DNA of 64,000 bases, from the NCBI GenBank assembly GCA_041653995.1, contig JBAZEK010000001.1, positions 496,001 to 560,000 on the forward strand. Direction: 5' to 3'. Shown in pieces: positions 42,985 through 52,696 of this stretch; within the stretch, counting starts at the first letter, position 1; every line of letters begins with the position of its first letter. Position numbers and translations under genes: made by a program. Below the pieces are notes generated by a model. The model did no database searches. It was not told the DNA's origin and was given only the letters and a program-made list of their open reading frames with translations. This DNA is from Dehalococcoidia bacterium (GTDB taxonomy: Bacteria; Chloroflexota; Dehalococcoidia; GIF9; UBA5629).

Positions 42985-43908
42985 CTAACCGATTTTTTCC
43001 AGCAGCCCGCGCGTTTTCTCAATGATCTTCTCAGTATACTCCCCTTCCGTTTCGAACCAGCTTATTCTATCGTCCGAGGTCCGGAACCACGCGTTCTGGC
43101 TGCGCGCAAAGCGGTGCGTCTCGTATTTAATTATCTGCACCGCCTCCTCCAGGCTGATTCTTCCGGACAGGTGGCCGATCATCTGCCGGTAGCCGAGGCT
43201 GGACATGGCAGGCAGCCCGCTGTCGTATCCCATCTTCAGCAGTTTCTTAACCTCATTGACAAATCCTGCGGCCACCATATCATCAGTGCGCCTGTCGATC
43301 AGGCTGTAGAGACGTTCCCTTTCGGCCGTCAGTCCTATTATCAGAACGGGATAAGGCAGGCCCTTTTTCTCGCGCAGCGAGGACGGCAGCATTCCTGTCT
43401 TGCGATGGATCTCCAGCGCGCGCACGATCCTTCTGAGGTTGTGGGGAAGTATCAGGGCTGCGCCCGCAGGGTCCATTTCCTCCAACTCGCGATACAGACT
43501 CTCGACCCCCTCCGTCTCAGCCCTGCGCGCCATTTCCTCGCGGTAAACGGGATCGGGCTCTACCGCCGGAATGTTCCAGCCTTCCAGCACCGACCAGATG
43601 TACTGGCCGCTGCCGCCGACAAGCACCGGCAGCCCTCCCCTGTCCTGGATATCCGAAATGCAGAGCTGAGCAGAAGCCTGAAAATGAGCCAGGCTGTAAG
43701 GCTGATCTGGAAATATTATGTCAAGCATATGATGCGGCACGGTTCCCCTGTCCGCCGCTCCGGGCTTGGCCGTGCCGATGTCCATGTACTTATAGATCTG
43801 CCGGCTATCGGCGTTGACTATCTCGCCGCTGAACTGCTTGGCAATGCCGATGCCCAGCCTGCTCTTGCCGACCGCCGTGGGACCCACGATAGCGACCAGG
43901 CATTTCAT
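42985..43908 (-). CDS. miaA: tRNA dimethylallyltransferase
   Basis: A 307-aa MiaA. The P-loop is GPTAVGKSRLG at residues 8-18. NADSRQIYKYMDIGTAKP is the substrate region, seen as DSRQIYKYMDIGTAKP. It attaches a dimethylallyl group to A37 of tRNAs reading U-starting codons, the substrate for MiaB at 47429. It overlaps tpiA by 4 nt (ATGA). Confidence 0.95.
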   Translation of the reverse strand: MKCLVAIVGPTAVGKSRLGIGIAKQFSGEIVNADSRQIYKYMDIGTAKPGAADRGTVPHHMLDIIFPDQPYSLAHFQASAQLCISDIQDRGGLPVLVGGSGQYIWSVLEGWNIPAVEPDPVYREEMARRAETEGVESLYRELEEMDPAGAALILPHNLRRIVRALEIHRKTGMLPSSLREKKGLPYPVLIIGLTAERERLYSLIDRRTDDMVAAGFVNEVKKLLKMGYDSGLPAMSSLGYRQMIGHLSGRISLEEAVQIIKYETHRFARSQNAWFRTSDDRISWFETEGEYTEKIIEKTRGLLEKIG

Positions 43909-44669
43909 GGCGCCGCTTTGATCGACGCCGCCTGTTTTACGATGCCGGTGAAATCTGCTGCCTTGAGGCTGGCGCCGCCCACCAGGGCGCCGTCGATCTG
44001 AGGTTCGCTGATAAACTCGGCTATGTTGGCCGCCGTCACGCTGCCGCCGTACAGGATACGCATCGCTTCAGCTTTTTCCTTGCCCAGCACGCCGGCTACT
44101 TCAGAGCGTATCAGTCCTATGGTCTTCCCCGCCTGTCCGCCGGCCGCCGCCCTGCCCGTTCCAATAGCCCAGATGGGCTCGTAGGCAACAACGACCTCTA
44201 CCCCGGCGGGTATGTCCTTGAGCCCCTCCCTGACCTGCCGGGTGAGCACCTCACCGGTCTTTCCCGCATCGTTCTCCTCCAAAGTCTCACCGATGCAGAA
44301 GATGGGTGTAAGGCCCGCCGCCAGAGCGGCTTTCACCTTCTGGTTAACCTGGCTATCTGTTTCGCCGAAAATCTGTCGGCGCTCCGAATGTCCCAGTATC
44401 ACGTATCGACACAGCGGCCTGAGCATCAGCGACGAGATCTCGCCGGTGAAAGCGCCTTTCTCTTTAAAATACATATTCTGGGCGCCCAGCCCGACGGACG
44501 TGCCTGCGATCATTTCGCCTATTTTATAAAGCGAGATGAAGGGTGGACAAAGCACGACGTCGACCGCGGTTTCGTTACTCAGGTCCCCGATCATCGAGGA
44601 AACCAGCGCGGCGGCCTCGTCGACCGTGGTGTTCATCTTCCAGTTGCCTGCGATAAATGGTCTGCGCAT
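43905..44669 (-). CDS. tpiA: Triosephosphate isomerase
   Basis: A 254-aa TIM. Substrate K in AGNWKMN, H in LGHSERRQIFGE, catalytic E in AYEPIWAIGTG, and phosphate loop YGGSVTAANI. It interconverts dihydroxyacetone phosphate and glyceraldehyde 3-phosphate. It overlaps miaA and follows pgk by 63 nt. The repeat copy at 44702 lies in that gap. Confidence 0.97.
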   Translation of the reverse strand: MRRPFIAGNWKMNTTVDEAAALVSSMIGDLSNETAVDVVLCPPFISLYKIGEMIAGTSVGLGAQNMYFKEKGAFTGEISSLMLRPLCRYVILGHSERRQIFGETDSQVNQKVKAALAAGLTPIFCIGETLEENDAGKTGEVLTRQVREGLKDIPAGVEVVVAYEPIWAIGTGRAAAGGQAGKTIGLIRSEVAGVLGKEKAEAMRILYGGSVTAANIAEFISEPQIDGALVGGASLKAADFTGIVKQAASIKAAP

Positions 44670-44701
44670 ATCACCTTCTTATTTAGTCTTTTATCCACTT
44701 G

Positions 44702-44728
44702 CGGGCGCAGCTGAAGCAACGCCCCTAC
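44702..44728. repeat. Short interspersed repeat, copy B
   Basis: 27 bp between pgk and tpiA. In reverse complement it matches 36432-36458 at 26 of 27 positions. It separates the two glycolytic genes and would be transcribed within their message. Confidence 0.65.
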
Positions 44729-44732
44729 ACTA

Positions 44733-45917
44733 TTACTCGTCCTGCAAAACCTCCACACCCGGCAACGTTTTGCCCTCCATGAAGCTCATGCTGGCCCCGC
44801 CGCCCGTGGAAACGTGCGTCATCTTGAAGCCGAGGCTCATCTCTGTCACGATCTCGGCGGTGGAGCCGCCGCCCACCACGGTGGTTGCGTGCAGGTTGGC
44901 CAGCAGCTCCGCCATGGAGCGTGTGCCCCGAGCGAACTGCTCGATCTCATACACGCCCATGGGACCGTTCCAGAAAACCGTCCGGCAGGGTTTGAGCTTC
45001 TCCGTGAACAGCTCCCTGGCCTGGGGACCGATATCCACGATGTATTTATCGGCGGGTATCATGGAAACAGGGGCGATGGCATATTTGGCGGTATCGTTGA
45101 TGGCATCGGCCACAATTACGTCCGGAGGCAGCACCAGCTCGACCTTTCCCACGCCGGCCTTTTCCGTCAGGTCTTTGGCCAGCCCTATCTTATCTTCCTC
45201 GACGGCGGACAGTCCAACGCTGTAGCCGTGCGCCTTGAGGAATGTTGCCGCCATCCCGCCTCCGATCAACAATATATCGATCTTGCCCAGCATATTGCTG
45301 ATCAGCTTGATCTTATCGCTGACCTTGGCCCCGCCCAGCAGCGCGGCGAAGGGGTGCTGCGCGTTTTCCAGCAGGTCGCCCAGCACGCGCAGCTCCTTTT
45401 CCAGCAGCAGCCCGGCATAAGCCGGAAGCAGTTTGGCCACGCCGTGAGTGGAGGCGTGCGCGCGATGGGCCGTGCCGAAGGCATCATCCACGTAGATGTC
45501 CGCCAGGCAGGCCAGCTCGGCGGAGAATTTGGGGTCGTTACCCTCCTCCTCGGCATGGAAGCGCAGGTTCTCCAGCAGCAGTATGTCGCCACTCTTCAGT
45601 TTATCCACCGCTTTCTGTACTTTGGGGCCGATGCAGTCCGACACGGTGTAGATGGGCAGGTTGGTGAGCTGGGAGAGCCGCTCGGCGATAGGGGTCATGC
45701 GCAATGATTCCACCACCTTGCCGTCCGGACGGCCCAGGTGCGAACATAAAATAATCTTAGCTTTGTGCCCTATCAGGTACCATATGGTAGGCAGCGATGC
45801 TATGATGCGGCTGTCATCCATAATCTCATTGGTTTTGGGATCGAGAGGCACGTTGAAATCCACCCTGACCAGGACCTTTTTGCCGGTAACCTCTACATCT
45901 CGTATCGATTTCTTCAT
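44733..45917 (-). CDS. pgk: Phosphoglycerate kinase
   Basis: About 394 aa. Substrate motif RVDFNVPLD, catalytic R region SLPTIWYL, and the hinge GGAKVSDK. The nucleotide loop GGGSTAEIV is near residue 350. It transfers phosphate between 1,3-bisphosphoglycerate and ADP. I use ATG 45917; GTG 45935 is in frame but precedes the ribosome site GGAG. It is co-oriented with tpiA and miaA. Confidence 0.97.
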   Translation of the reverse strand: MKKSIRDVEVTGKKVLVRVDFNVPLDPKTNEIMDDSRIIASLPTIWYLIGHKAKIILCSHLGRPDGKVVESLRMTPIAERLSQLTNLPIYTVSDCIGPKVQKAVDKLKSGDILLLENLRFHAEEEGNDPKFSAELACLADIYVDDAFGTAHRAHASTHGVAKLLPAYAGLLLEKELRVLGDLLENAQHPFAALLGGAKVSDKIKLISNMLGKIDILLIGGGMAATFLKAHGYSVGLSAVEEDKIGLAKDLTEKAGVGKVELVLPPDVIVADAINDTAKYAIAPVSMIPADKYIVDIGPQARELFTEKLKPCRTVFWNGPMGVYEIEQFARGTRSMAELLANLHATTVVGGGSTAEIVTEMSLGFKMTHVSTGGGASMSFMEGKTLPGVEVLQDE

Positions 45918-46062
45918 AAGGACTATCTCCTTCACACGATATTTGCGGCAAATATAAATGTGTTGACCGCCACCCTCGCCTGAGTATATCCAATAGCAGT
46001 TATTTGTTCAAGGATATGGGCCGGCCTGTTTATTTTTAGCACTGTTCATATTAAACTGTTAT

Positions 46063-46677
46063 ATGACAACCGTGCACCACGGCAGCAGGCGACCCCTGGT
46101 AATCGTGTTGTCAGGCCCGTCCGGCGTCGGCAAGGACGCCACCATCGCTAAAATCAGGGAGATAGGCGCAAAGTTCCATTACGTGGTCACCGCCACCACC
46201 AGGGAGAAGCGTCGCAATGAAATCGACGGTGTCCACTATCATTTCTTGAACAAGCGTGACTTCAAGAAAATGATTGCGCAGGACGAGTTCCTGGAATACG
46301 CCGAGGTCTACGGCAATTTCTACGGCGTGCCCAAAAAAGAGGTCAGGCAGGCTTTAGAGAGGGAAGAGGATGTGATCATCAAGGTGGATGTGCAGGGCGC
46401 GACCACTTTAAAGAAGAAGATACCGGATGCCGTTTTTATCTTCCTGATGACGCCTTCCCCGGATGAACTGGTCGACAGGCTAAAAGCGCGCAACGCCGAT
46501 TCGGAGACATCAGTCAAAACTCGTATGCTCAAGGTCGGGGAGGAGCTTGAAAGCCTCCTGCTCTTCGACTACTGTGTGGTCAATATCAAGGACGACCTGG
46601 ACCGCACGGCGGAGGCTGTGGCCGGAATAATCAGAACCGAAAAGCACCGCGTCAAACGCAGGATGATCAAGATTTAG
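46063..46677 (+). CDS. gmk: Guanylate kinase
   Basis: A 204-aa Gmk. P-loop GPSGVGKDA, with D where S or T is usual in P-loop kinases; TTREKRRNEIDGVHYHFL is the GMP-binding part. It phosphorylates GMP to GDP with ATP. The 3' end overlaps the convergent ybeY gene by 11 nt. The rest of the chain is full length. Confidence 0.94.
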   Translation: MTTVHHGSRRPLVIVLSGPSGVGKDATIAKIREIGAKFHYVVTATTREKRRNEIDGVHYHFLNKRDFKKMIAQDEFLEYAEVYGNFYGVPKKEVRQALEREEDVIIKVDVQGATTLKKKIPDAVFIFLMTPSPDELVDRLKARNADSETSVKTRMLKVGEELESLLLFDYCVVNIKDDLDRTAEAVAGIIRTEKHRVKRRMIKI

Positions 46678-47158
46678 CGCCGGAGCGTCCGATCAATCCC
46701 AGTATCTCCCGCTCTTTTTTACGCATTGCCAGGCCTTCCTTTTGCCTTTCGTGATCATAGCCTAGTATATGCAACATGCCGTGCACCAGCAGCAGGCGCA
46801 GTTCATCCTCGACCGCAACACGATTCCGCTGCGCCTGCTCCACCGCCGTGGGATAGGAGACCACAAGGATCCCCATGCCTGCCGTACCTCCCGGAGTTAC
46901 GGGGAATGCAGCGCCATCCGTGCCGGGCTCGTCCAGTGCAAAGGAGAGCACATCGGTGGGCTGGTCGATGCCGCGATATCGGCTGTTCAAAGCCCGTATC
47001 CCTGCATCGTTAGTTACCAGACAGTCGATCTCCAGCGGTGCGGACACGTTCTCGGCATCCAGTACAGCCAGTATCGTCTGCCTGATCCAGGCTCGTTTGA
47101 CGGAACAGCCTTTAATCCGCTTCATGCGGATACTGACCGTGTGCACTATTTTCCGCAT
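46667..47158 (-). CDS. ybeY: Endoribonuclease YbeY
   Basis: A 163-aa YbeY. The zinc triad is HGMLHILGYDH (HxxxHxxGYDH). DVLSFALDEP precedes it as in the family. It matures the 16S rRNA 3' end and is a quality-control RNase. Convergent with gmk, with an 11-nt overlap. The gap before tRNA-Ser is about 120 bp. Confidence 0.93.
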   Translation of the reverse strand: MRKIVHTVSIRMKRIKGCSVKRAWIRQTILAVLDAENVSAPLEIDCLVTNDAGIRALNSRYRGIDQPTDVLSFALDEPGTDGAAFPVTPGGTAGMGILVVSYPTAVEQAQRNRVAVEDELRLLLVHGMLHILGYDHERQKEGLAMRKKEREILGLIGRSGAKS

Positions 47159-47276
47159 GGCGAAATATTAGCAGTTCAGGCCGGGTTATACAATCATGTG
47201 CGTATTTGATTTGCTTGAAACCGTGATTGAATCTATGCTATATTGCATGTCGCCGTCGACCTGATTTATTCCTGAT

Positions 47277-47368
47277 GGAGGGATCGCATAGTGGTCTAGT
47301 GCGGCCGCCTGCTAAGCGGTTGCCTCGGGAAACCGGGGTCATGGGTTCGAATCCCATTCCCTCCGCCA
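47277..47368 (+). tRNA. tRNA-Ser (anticodon GCU)
   Basis: 92 nt with encoded CCA. Acceptor GGAGGGA/TCCCTCC, anticodon loop CTGCTAA (GCU, codons AGC/AGU), a long variable arm typical of class II tRNAs, and T loop TTCGAAT. Confidence 0.95.
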
Positions 47369-47428
47369 GCCCTCCGCATTGCAAACCTTACTGATGTACT
47401 TCTTGCCATTTATCCGGTGTGTGAGCAG

Positions 47429-48715
47429 ATGAAAGCATATATTTGGACCATCGGCTGCCAGATGAACCGGGCTGAGTCGGCCGCCCTCGGCTCCGACCTT
47501 CAGTCTCTGGGATTTGAACCGGTTCGAAACGCACGCGAAGCCGATATCGTAGTGCTCAACACCTGCGTGGTCAGGCAGTCCGCCGAGGATAAAGTCAGGG
47601 GTATGCTCGGTTACGTCAGCGGCATCAAGTCCGCCAGGCCGCACATGCATATCGCCGTGACCGGCTGTTTCGTGGAAGAGGACGTCAATGAGCTTAACCG
47701 CCTTTTCCCCTTCGTAGACCACTTCTTCGGGCCGGGCCGGCTACTGGATTTTCATGACTGGCTGTGCTCCCTTGGTCTTGAACGGGACTTCGACCTGTTA
47801 TCAAGGGCCCCGCAGCAGGTGTCACCGGTCAGCGCCTATCTACCCATAATCCAGGGCTGCAACAACTTTTGCTCCTACTGCATCGTGCCCTACCGGCGGG
47901 GCAGGGAGAGGAGCCGTCCGGCAGAGGAAATACTGGCCGAGGCGACTGGACTTGTCGAGCGGGGCGCCAGGGAGATCGTCCTGCTGGGGCAAAACGTCAA
48001 CACCTACGGGCACGACCTGTCGCCGGCAAGCGATCTCAGCGAGCTGCTTTATATGTTGAGCGACCTCGGTGTCCTCCAGCGGATAAGGTTCCTGACCAAC
48101 CATCCCAAGGACATGAGCGAAAATCTGATACAGGCAATAAAGAATCTGCCGAAGGTATGCCGCCACGTGTGCCTGCCGCTGCAGGCGGGCGATGACGAGG
48201 TGCTCAAAAAGATGAACCGCGGCTATACCCGGGACGATTACTTTGCCCTGGTGGCCCGAATCCGTAAGGACGTCCCGGATATGGCGATCAGCACCGATTT
48301 GATCGTAGGTTTTCCAGGTGAGACGGAGCAGCAGTTTATCAACAGCTCTGAGGCTATTAAGAGCCTGAGATTCGATACAGTTCACGTCGCCGCCTATTCG
48401 CCCCGTCCGGGCACGGCCGCCTGCGCCAAATACCCGGACGACGTGCCGCAGGAGATCAAACTGGACAGGCTGCACGCAATAGAGGAGCTGCAGGCCGGTA
48501 TCCAGTCGGAGATCAACAGTGGCCTTATCGGCACGACTACAGTTGTGCTGGTCGAAGGGGTGAAGGCAGGGAAATGGTACGGGCGCACCGCCAGCGACCG
48601 GCTGGTATTTTTCAAGGACGAGCGCGACGTCAAAGGGCAACTGGTAGAGGTGGAGATACAAACCGCCAGCCCCTGGGCGCTGCAGGGCGTTGCAACACCC
48701 GTGAGAAGCTTATAG
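47429..48715 (+). CDS. miaB: tRNA methylthiotransferase MiaB
   Basis: About 428 aa. The N-terminal domain has three cluster cysteines (IGCQMNRAES, NTCVVRQS, TGCFVEED). The radical SAM motif CNNFCSYCIVPYRRGRERSR (CxxxCxxC) is near residue 145, and a TRAM domain closes the chain. It adds the methylthio group to i6A37 made by MiaA. I use ATG 47429; a GTG 12 nt earlier is in frame. It follows tRNA-Ser by 60 nt. Confidence 0.95.
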   Translation: MKAYIWTIGCQMNRAESAALGSDLQSLGFEPVRNAREADIVVLNTCVVRQSAEDKVRGMLGYVSGIKSARPHMHIAVTGCFVEEDVNELNRLFPFVDHFFGPGRLLDFHDWLCSLGLERDFDLLSRAPQQVSPVSAYLPIIQGCNNFCSYCIVPYRRGRERSRPAEEILAEATGLVERGAREIVLLGQNVNTYGHDLSPASDLSELLYMLSDLGVLQRIRFLTNHPKDMSENLIQAIKNLPKVCRHVCLPLQAGDDEVLKKMNRGYTRDDYFALVARIRKDVPDMAISTDLIVGFPGETEQQFINSSEAIKSLRFDTVHVAAYSPRPGTAACAKYPDDVPQEIKLDRLHAIEELQAGIQSEINSGLIGTTTVVLVEGVKAGKWYGRTASDRLVFFKDERDVKGQLVEVEIQTASPWALQGVATPVRSL

Positions 48716-48769
48716 TTATCGGGATTACTGTTATAATGAAAACGATCGGTATAAGCCTGCCGGAGAGAT

Positions 48770-50305
48770 ATGAACTATTATGACTACATTGTTATAGGAA
48801 GCGGCATCGCCGGCCTTTACAGTGCGCTGCTGGCCATAGAGAGCGGCAGCGTTTTGATCGTCACCAAGGGCGGTATCGAGGACTGCAACACAAGGCACGC
48901 CCAGGGCGGGATAGCCGCCGCCATCGGCCAGAACGACTCGGCCGAGCTTCATTTCAAGGACACTATAGAGGCGGGGGATGGGCTGTGTGATGAGGGTGCG
49001 GTGCGCATACTGGCCGACGAGGCGCCCGACCGCATAGCCGACCTGATCGGATTCGGCGTGCCCTTCGATACACAGGAGGGAGAGGTCGCGCTGACGCGCG
49101 AGGCGGCGCACTCCAGGTCACGCATTCTTCATGCCGGGGGCGACGCCACGGGCGAGTATATCGAGGTCACGCTCAGCGAGCAGGTGCGCATATCTCCCAT
49201 CAAGGTGCTGGAATACTGCCTTGCTACCGAGATACTGCTCAGCAACGGACGTGTGAGCGGCGTCAAGACCATTGATTTTCGAAGCGGCATCATCGAGGAA
49301 TACGCCTGCAAATTCATTATACTGGCCACCGGGGGCGCAGGCAGGCTGTTCAAGTACACGACCAACGGTGACACCGCCACCGGCGACGGCATCGCGCTGG
49401 CCTACAACGCGGGCGCCGAGATCGTCGATATGGAGTTCTTCCAGTTCCACCCCACCGCATTGAGGCTGCCCGGCGTGTCTCCATTCCTGATCAGCGAGGC
49501 CGTGCGCGGCGAAGGGGGCGTGCTGAGGAATGACGAGGGGCGAGCCTTTATGACGGATTACTCACCCAGCGGAGACCTCGCGCCGCGCGACGTCGTGGCC
49601 AGGGGCATACTCTTCGAGATGAGGAAGACCGGCAGCGACAGAGTTTTCCTGGATGTTACGCATCTGCCCGCCACCAAGCTTGCCACGCGTTTCCCTCGCA
49701 TCTACCGCTTCTGCCTGGACCACGGGCTGGACATCACCAGGACGCCCATACCGGTTGCTCCGGCAGCTCACTATCTGATGGGCGGGGTCCGTGTAAACAC
49801 CTGGGGCGAGACCAATATACCAGGCCTTTTCGCCGCCGGTGAGACGGCCTGCACAGGCGTGCACGGCGCCAACAGGCTGGCCTCAAATTCCCTGCTGGAG
49901 GTATTGATTTTCAGCAAGCGCATAATCGAGCGGTCGGAGCTGGAAGGTCAGGCCAACGGGGGCAAAGCATGGACCGCCGAAACGTATCAGTTACCATCGA
50001 GGGAGCCTTACAAGGACGCTCCGGCGCTGGTCCTGGCCAACCTTCAGTCTATGCTGTGGGATAAAGTAGGCATCGTGCGCGATGTCACCGGACTGTACCA
50101 GGCGGCCATCACCCTCTCTGCCTGGAACCGCATCCTGCCTGTGCCCACCGACCGCCTCTCTTATGAGTTGAACACGATGGTCACCAACGCCAGATTGATG
50201 ACCGAAGCGGCGCTGCTGCGCGAGGAAAGCCGCGGGGCACATTACAGGTCGGACTTCCCCACAGCCTCCGAGAAGTGGAGAAAACACATCGTTTTCCGGC
50301 AATGA
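48770..50305 (+). CDS. nadB: L-aspartate oxidase
   Basis: A 511-aa flavoprotein. FAD loop IGSGIAGLYSALLA, HAQGGIAAAIGQND, substrate region EFFQFHPTAL, and YLMGGVRVNTWG near residue 340. It oxidises aspartate to iminoaspartate with fumarate or oxygen, the first step of NAD synthesis. It follows miaB by 54 nt. The length and the motif order favour NadB over the succinate dehydrogenase flavoprotein; no sdh genes are adjacent. Confidence 0.9.
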   Translation: MNYYDYIVIGSGIAGLYSALLAIESGSVLIVTKGGIEDCNTRHAQGGIAAAIGQNDSAELHFKDTIEAGDGLCDEGAVRILADEAPDRIADLIGFGVPFDTQEGEVALTREAAHSRSRILHAGGDATGEYIEVTLSEQVRISPIKVLEYCLATEILLSNGRVSGVKTIDFRSGIIEEYACKFIILATGGAGRLFKYTTNGDTATGDGIALAYNAGAEIVDMEFFQFHPTALRLPGVSPFLISEAVRGEGGVLRNDEGRAFMTDYSPSGDLAPRDVVARGILFEMRKTGSDRVFLDVTHLPATKLATRFPRIYRFCLDHGLDITRTPIPVAPAAHYLMGGVRVNTWGETNIPGLFAAGETACTGVHGANRLASNSLLEVLIFSKRIIERSELEGQANGGKAWTAETYQLPSREPYKDAPALVLANLQSMLWDKVGIVRDVTGLYQAAITLSAWNRILPVPTDRLSYELNTMVTNARLMTEAALLREESRGAHYRSDFPTASEKWRKHIVFRQ

Positions 50306-50351
50306 TTCTGATTCATACATCACACGGCGCTGATTTTTTCTGTAGATATCA

Positions 50352-50380
50352 TTGACGATGGTTGCGGCCGATGTTAGAAT
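50352..50380 (+). promoter_or_regulatory. Sigma-70-type promoter of surface-protein gene
   Basis: TTGACG (50352-50357), 17-nt spacer, TAGAAT (50375-50380), 60 bp before the start codon of the beta-helix protein. Confidence 0.65.
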
Positions 50381-50439
50381 AAGGCGATTTATAATCTTTC
50401 AGTCGTAGAGGCCTGATACAAAATGGGAGGGATAGTTTA

Positions 50440-52539
50440 ATGGCCGCGAAGCTTTCAGTCCACCTTGTGATCACACTGCTGGTATTTGCCGCCCTGATAG
50501 GATCGGTGTTTGTGCAGCCTGCGCCGGCCAGCGCCGCCACCTGGTACGTGGACAAATTGGGCACCGACGACCCCGCGCATGGCACAGGCCCGGGTGCAGC
50601 CGCCTTTCTGACGATCAATTACGCCATCGGCCGGGCAGGCGCCGGTGATACTATACGCATCGGCCTGGGCACATGGGTGGAGCAGGTCGTGATTGACAAA
50701 TCCCTCTCGTTAATCGGCACAGCCGTTGCACCGACACCCAATGGCACGTTCATCGCAGCTCCAGCTGACGGCGCCAGAACGAATTACACGGCAGGAGACG
50801 GCACTGTATTTGATTATGTGATCCTGGCGCACGACACCACCAATGTCACAGTCAGCACCCTCACCGCTTATGCCTTTGGCGCCAGGAATGCCGGCGCTGA
50901 TCACTACGCAACAATTGTTTTTGACAATGTAATCGGCTCCAGTGGATTCAATTCCGGCTGCGTGACAGGCGCATTTAATAACAATATCGCCGACATCGAT
51001 ATCGCCGTATGGGGCGGTTCGGTTGTCACCGTCCAGGGGTCCCTGATCGTTGATTTCACCCGCTCGGGCGTAGAATGTAACGGCAGCGCTGTCACAGTCT
51101 ACAACAATGAGCTGAACAATGAGGTTCTTGGCGCAGCGTGTGTTCGTTTGGAGGATACGAATCCTGGCCTGGTGGACACTAATCTGATGTTTTCGGTGGA
51201 GAATGGGATAGTTGTTTTAGATAGCCAGAACATTATTATACGTGATAATGATCTCCATGGAACATCAGCCTTTAGGGGTATTCAGTCTCAGGCCTCAGGG
51301 CCGGTTGCCATACAGCATAACGTGATTTATGAATTCCAAACCGGCATATGTGATACAGGGAGTACAACCAACGGATCTATCGACAGCAATGAGATATACG
51401 ATTGTGCCGATGGTATTGCTCTGAACAGTGCAACGTCCCTCTGGACGTCGTTGAATGATAACCTGATCTATGATAATGGCCGGGGTCTATACCACGCCTG
51501 TCCGCTGGAAGATGTATCGGGCAATATTTTCTACCATAATACGACTGGCATCGAAGCTGAAAATGACCTGGCGGCACATTGCAACGCCATAGTCGGAAAT
51601 ACGACAGCCGGTCTGGTCCTCTTAGCCGACGGGACATTCAATGTAATCGATAATTACTGGGGAGCCAACAGTGGCCCGAACGTGGACGGCGCAGGCCCGG
51701 GCACGGGCGACCCGATTGATACCAACGGGCATACTGCACTGGACTTCAATCCATGGGCCGCTATGAACCTGACGGCTACTCCTGCTATAATCGTGGCCGA
51801 TGGCGTATCTCTTTCCACCCTCGACCTGGACTGCACACGCAACTCCAATGGAATTGTCATGGGTTGCAATATACCGGACGGACTCCAGGTAGACTTCGCA
51901 ACCACAGCCGGCACGTTGACCAGCTTGTTCGCGCTGACATCCGGAGGGCATGCTGTTACAACACTTCGATCATCAACCACAGCCAGCGTCGCCACGGTCA
52001 GGTCGGTCTTTCAGGTGCTGCCGACACTTACCATATCTACAGCCATGGTAACCTTTACAGCCACCCCTGTTCCACCTCCCATGCAACAGGGTATCAACGT
52101 CGGGCCCGGTTCACACGGCGCGTCCCTGACATCTATCACATCGCCAAGCGCTTTAAATCCACCTAACCTACAGGTCACGTCAGCAAAGGTATCAGCTTCG
52201 TCTATAGCAGCGGGCAGCCCGGTAACGGTCAGCGCCGATGTCACCAATACGGGAGGTGCAAGCGGCGCAGCCGCCGTTAAGGTTTATCTCAACGGCGAGG
52301 TCGCCGGCTTACAGGGAGTAAAGGTGGCCGGCGGCAGCACGGAGCCTGTGACGTTCACCCTGACGCCGTCCCAGCCGGGAGAATACAGCGTACGCGTGAA
52401 CAACGTTCGGGCCGGCACACTCAACGTGACCGGCGGGAATAACAACGATATTATATTTGCCGTCGCATTTGCGGCGTTCGTGTTAATACTGCTGGTATTG
52501 CTGGTCGTGTATCTGCGCCAGCGCGGAACGGCTGCATAG
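50440..52539 (+). CDS. Membrane-anchored beta-helix surface protein
   Basis: A 699-aa protein. A signal peptide spans about residues 1-34 (hydrophobic core, then PAPASAATWYVD). Parallel beta-helix repeats follow (residues about 120-420: NNIADIDIAVWG, DNDLHGTSAFRG, DSNEIYDCADGI). Next come beta-sandwich segments, a CARDB/adhesin-like part near 560-660 (VTNTGGASGAAAVKVYL), and a C-terminal helix with short basic tail (YLRQRG), which anchors it in the membrane. It is probably an adhesin or polysaccharide-binding protein; no enzyme activity is evident. GGGAGGG precedes the ATG. Confidence 0.75.
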   Translation: MAAKLSVHLVITLLVFAALIGSVFVQPAPASAATWYVDKLGTDDPAHGTGPGAAAFLTINYAIGRAGAGDTIRIGLGTWVEQVVIDKSLSLIGTAVAPTPNGTFIAAPADGARTNYTAGDGTVFDYVILAHDTTNVTVSTLTAYAFGARNAGADHYATIVFDNVIGSSGFNSGCVTGAFNNNIADIDIAVWGGSVVTVQGSLIVDFTRSGVECNGSAVTVYNNELNNEVLGAACVRLEDTNPGLVDTNLMFSVENGIVVLDSQNIIIRDNDLHGTSAFRGIQSQASGPVAIQHNVIYEFQTGICDTGSTTNGSIDSNEIYDCADGIALNSATSLWTSLNDNLIYDNGRGLYHACPLEDVSGNIFYHNTTGIEAENDLAAHCNAIVGNTTAGLVLLADGTFNVIDNYWGANSGPNVDGAGPGTGDPIDTNGHTALDFNPWAAMNLTATPAIIVADGVSLSTLDLDCTRNSNGIVMGCNIPDGLQVDFATTAGTLTSLFALTSGGHAVTTLRSSTTASVATVRSVFQVLPTLTISTAMVTFTATPVPPPMQQGINVGPGSHGASLTSITSPSALNPPNLQVTSAKVSASSIAAGSPVTVSADVTNTGGASGAAAVKVYLNGEVAGLQGVKVAGGSTEPVTFTLTPSQPGEYSVRVNNVRAGTLNVTGGNNNDIIFAVAFAAFVLILLVLLVVYLRQRGTAA

Positions 52540-52576
52540 AAAAAAATCGCTGTTAATACAAGAGACACGATATATA

Positions 52577-52602
52577 CAGGGCGGGCCTTAGGGCCCGTCC
52601 TG
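52577..52602 (+). terminator. Hairpin after surface-protein gene
   Basis: CAGGGCGGGCC and GGGCCCGTCCTG form an imperfect stem with a short TTA loop, about 40 bp after the stop. No long T-run follows, so Rho-independence is doubtful. Confidence 0.5.
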
Positions 52603-52629
52603 CTGCTTTATTGCCCTGTCCAACGATAT

Positions 52630-52657
52630 TTGACATCCCCTGTCCCCATTGTATACA
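52630..52657 (+). promoter_or_regulatory. Sigma-70-type promoter of lexA
   Basis: TTGACA (52630-52635), 16-nt spacer, TATACA (52652-52657), with the LexA box directly downstream. Confidence 0.7.
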
Positions 52658-52667
52658 CTGAATAAAA

Positions 52668-52679
52668 GAACAAATGTAC
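52668..52679 (+). promoter_or_regulatory. LexA box (SOS operator)
   Basis: GAACAAATGTAC matches the Gram-positive-type LexA site GAACnnnnGTTC at all but one position. It lies 11 nt after the -10 and 17 nt before the lexA start, so LexA should repress its own gene. Confidence 0.65.
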
Positions 52680-52696
52680 GATAATGGATTAAATTT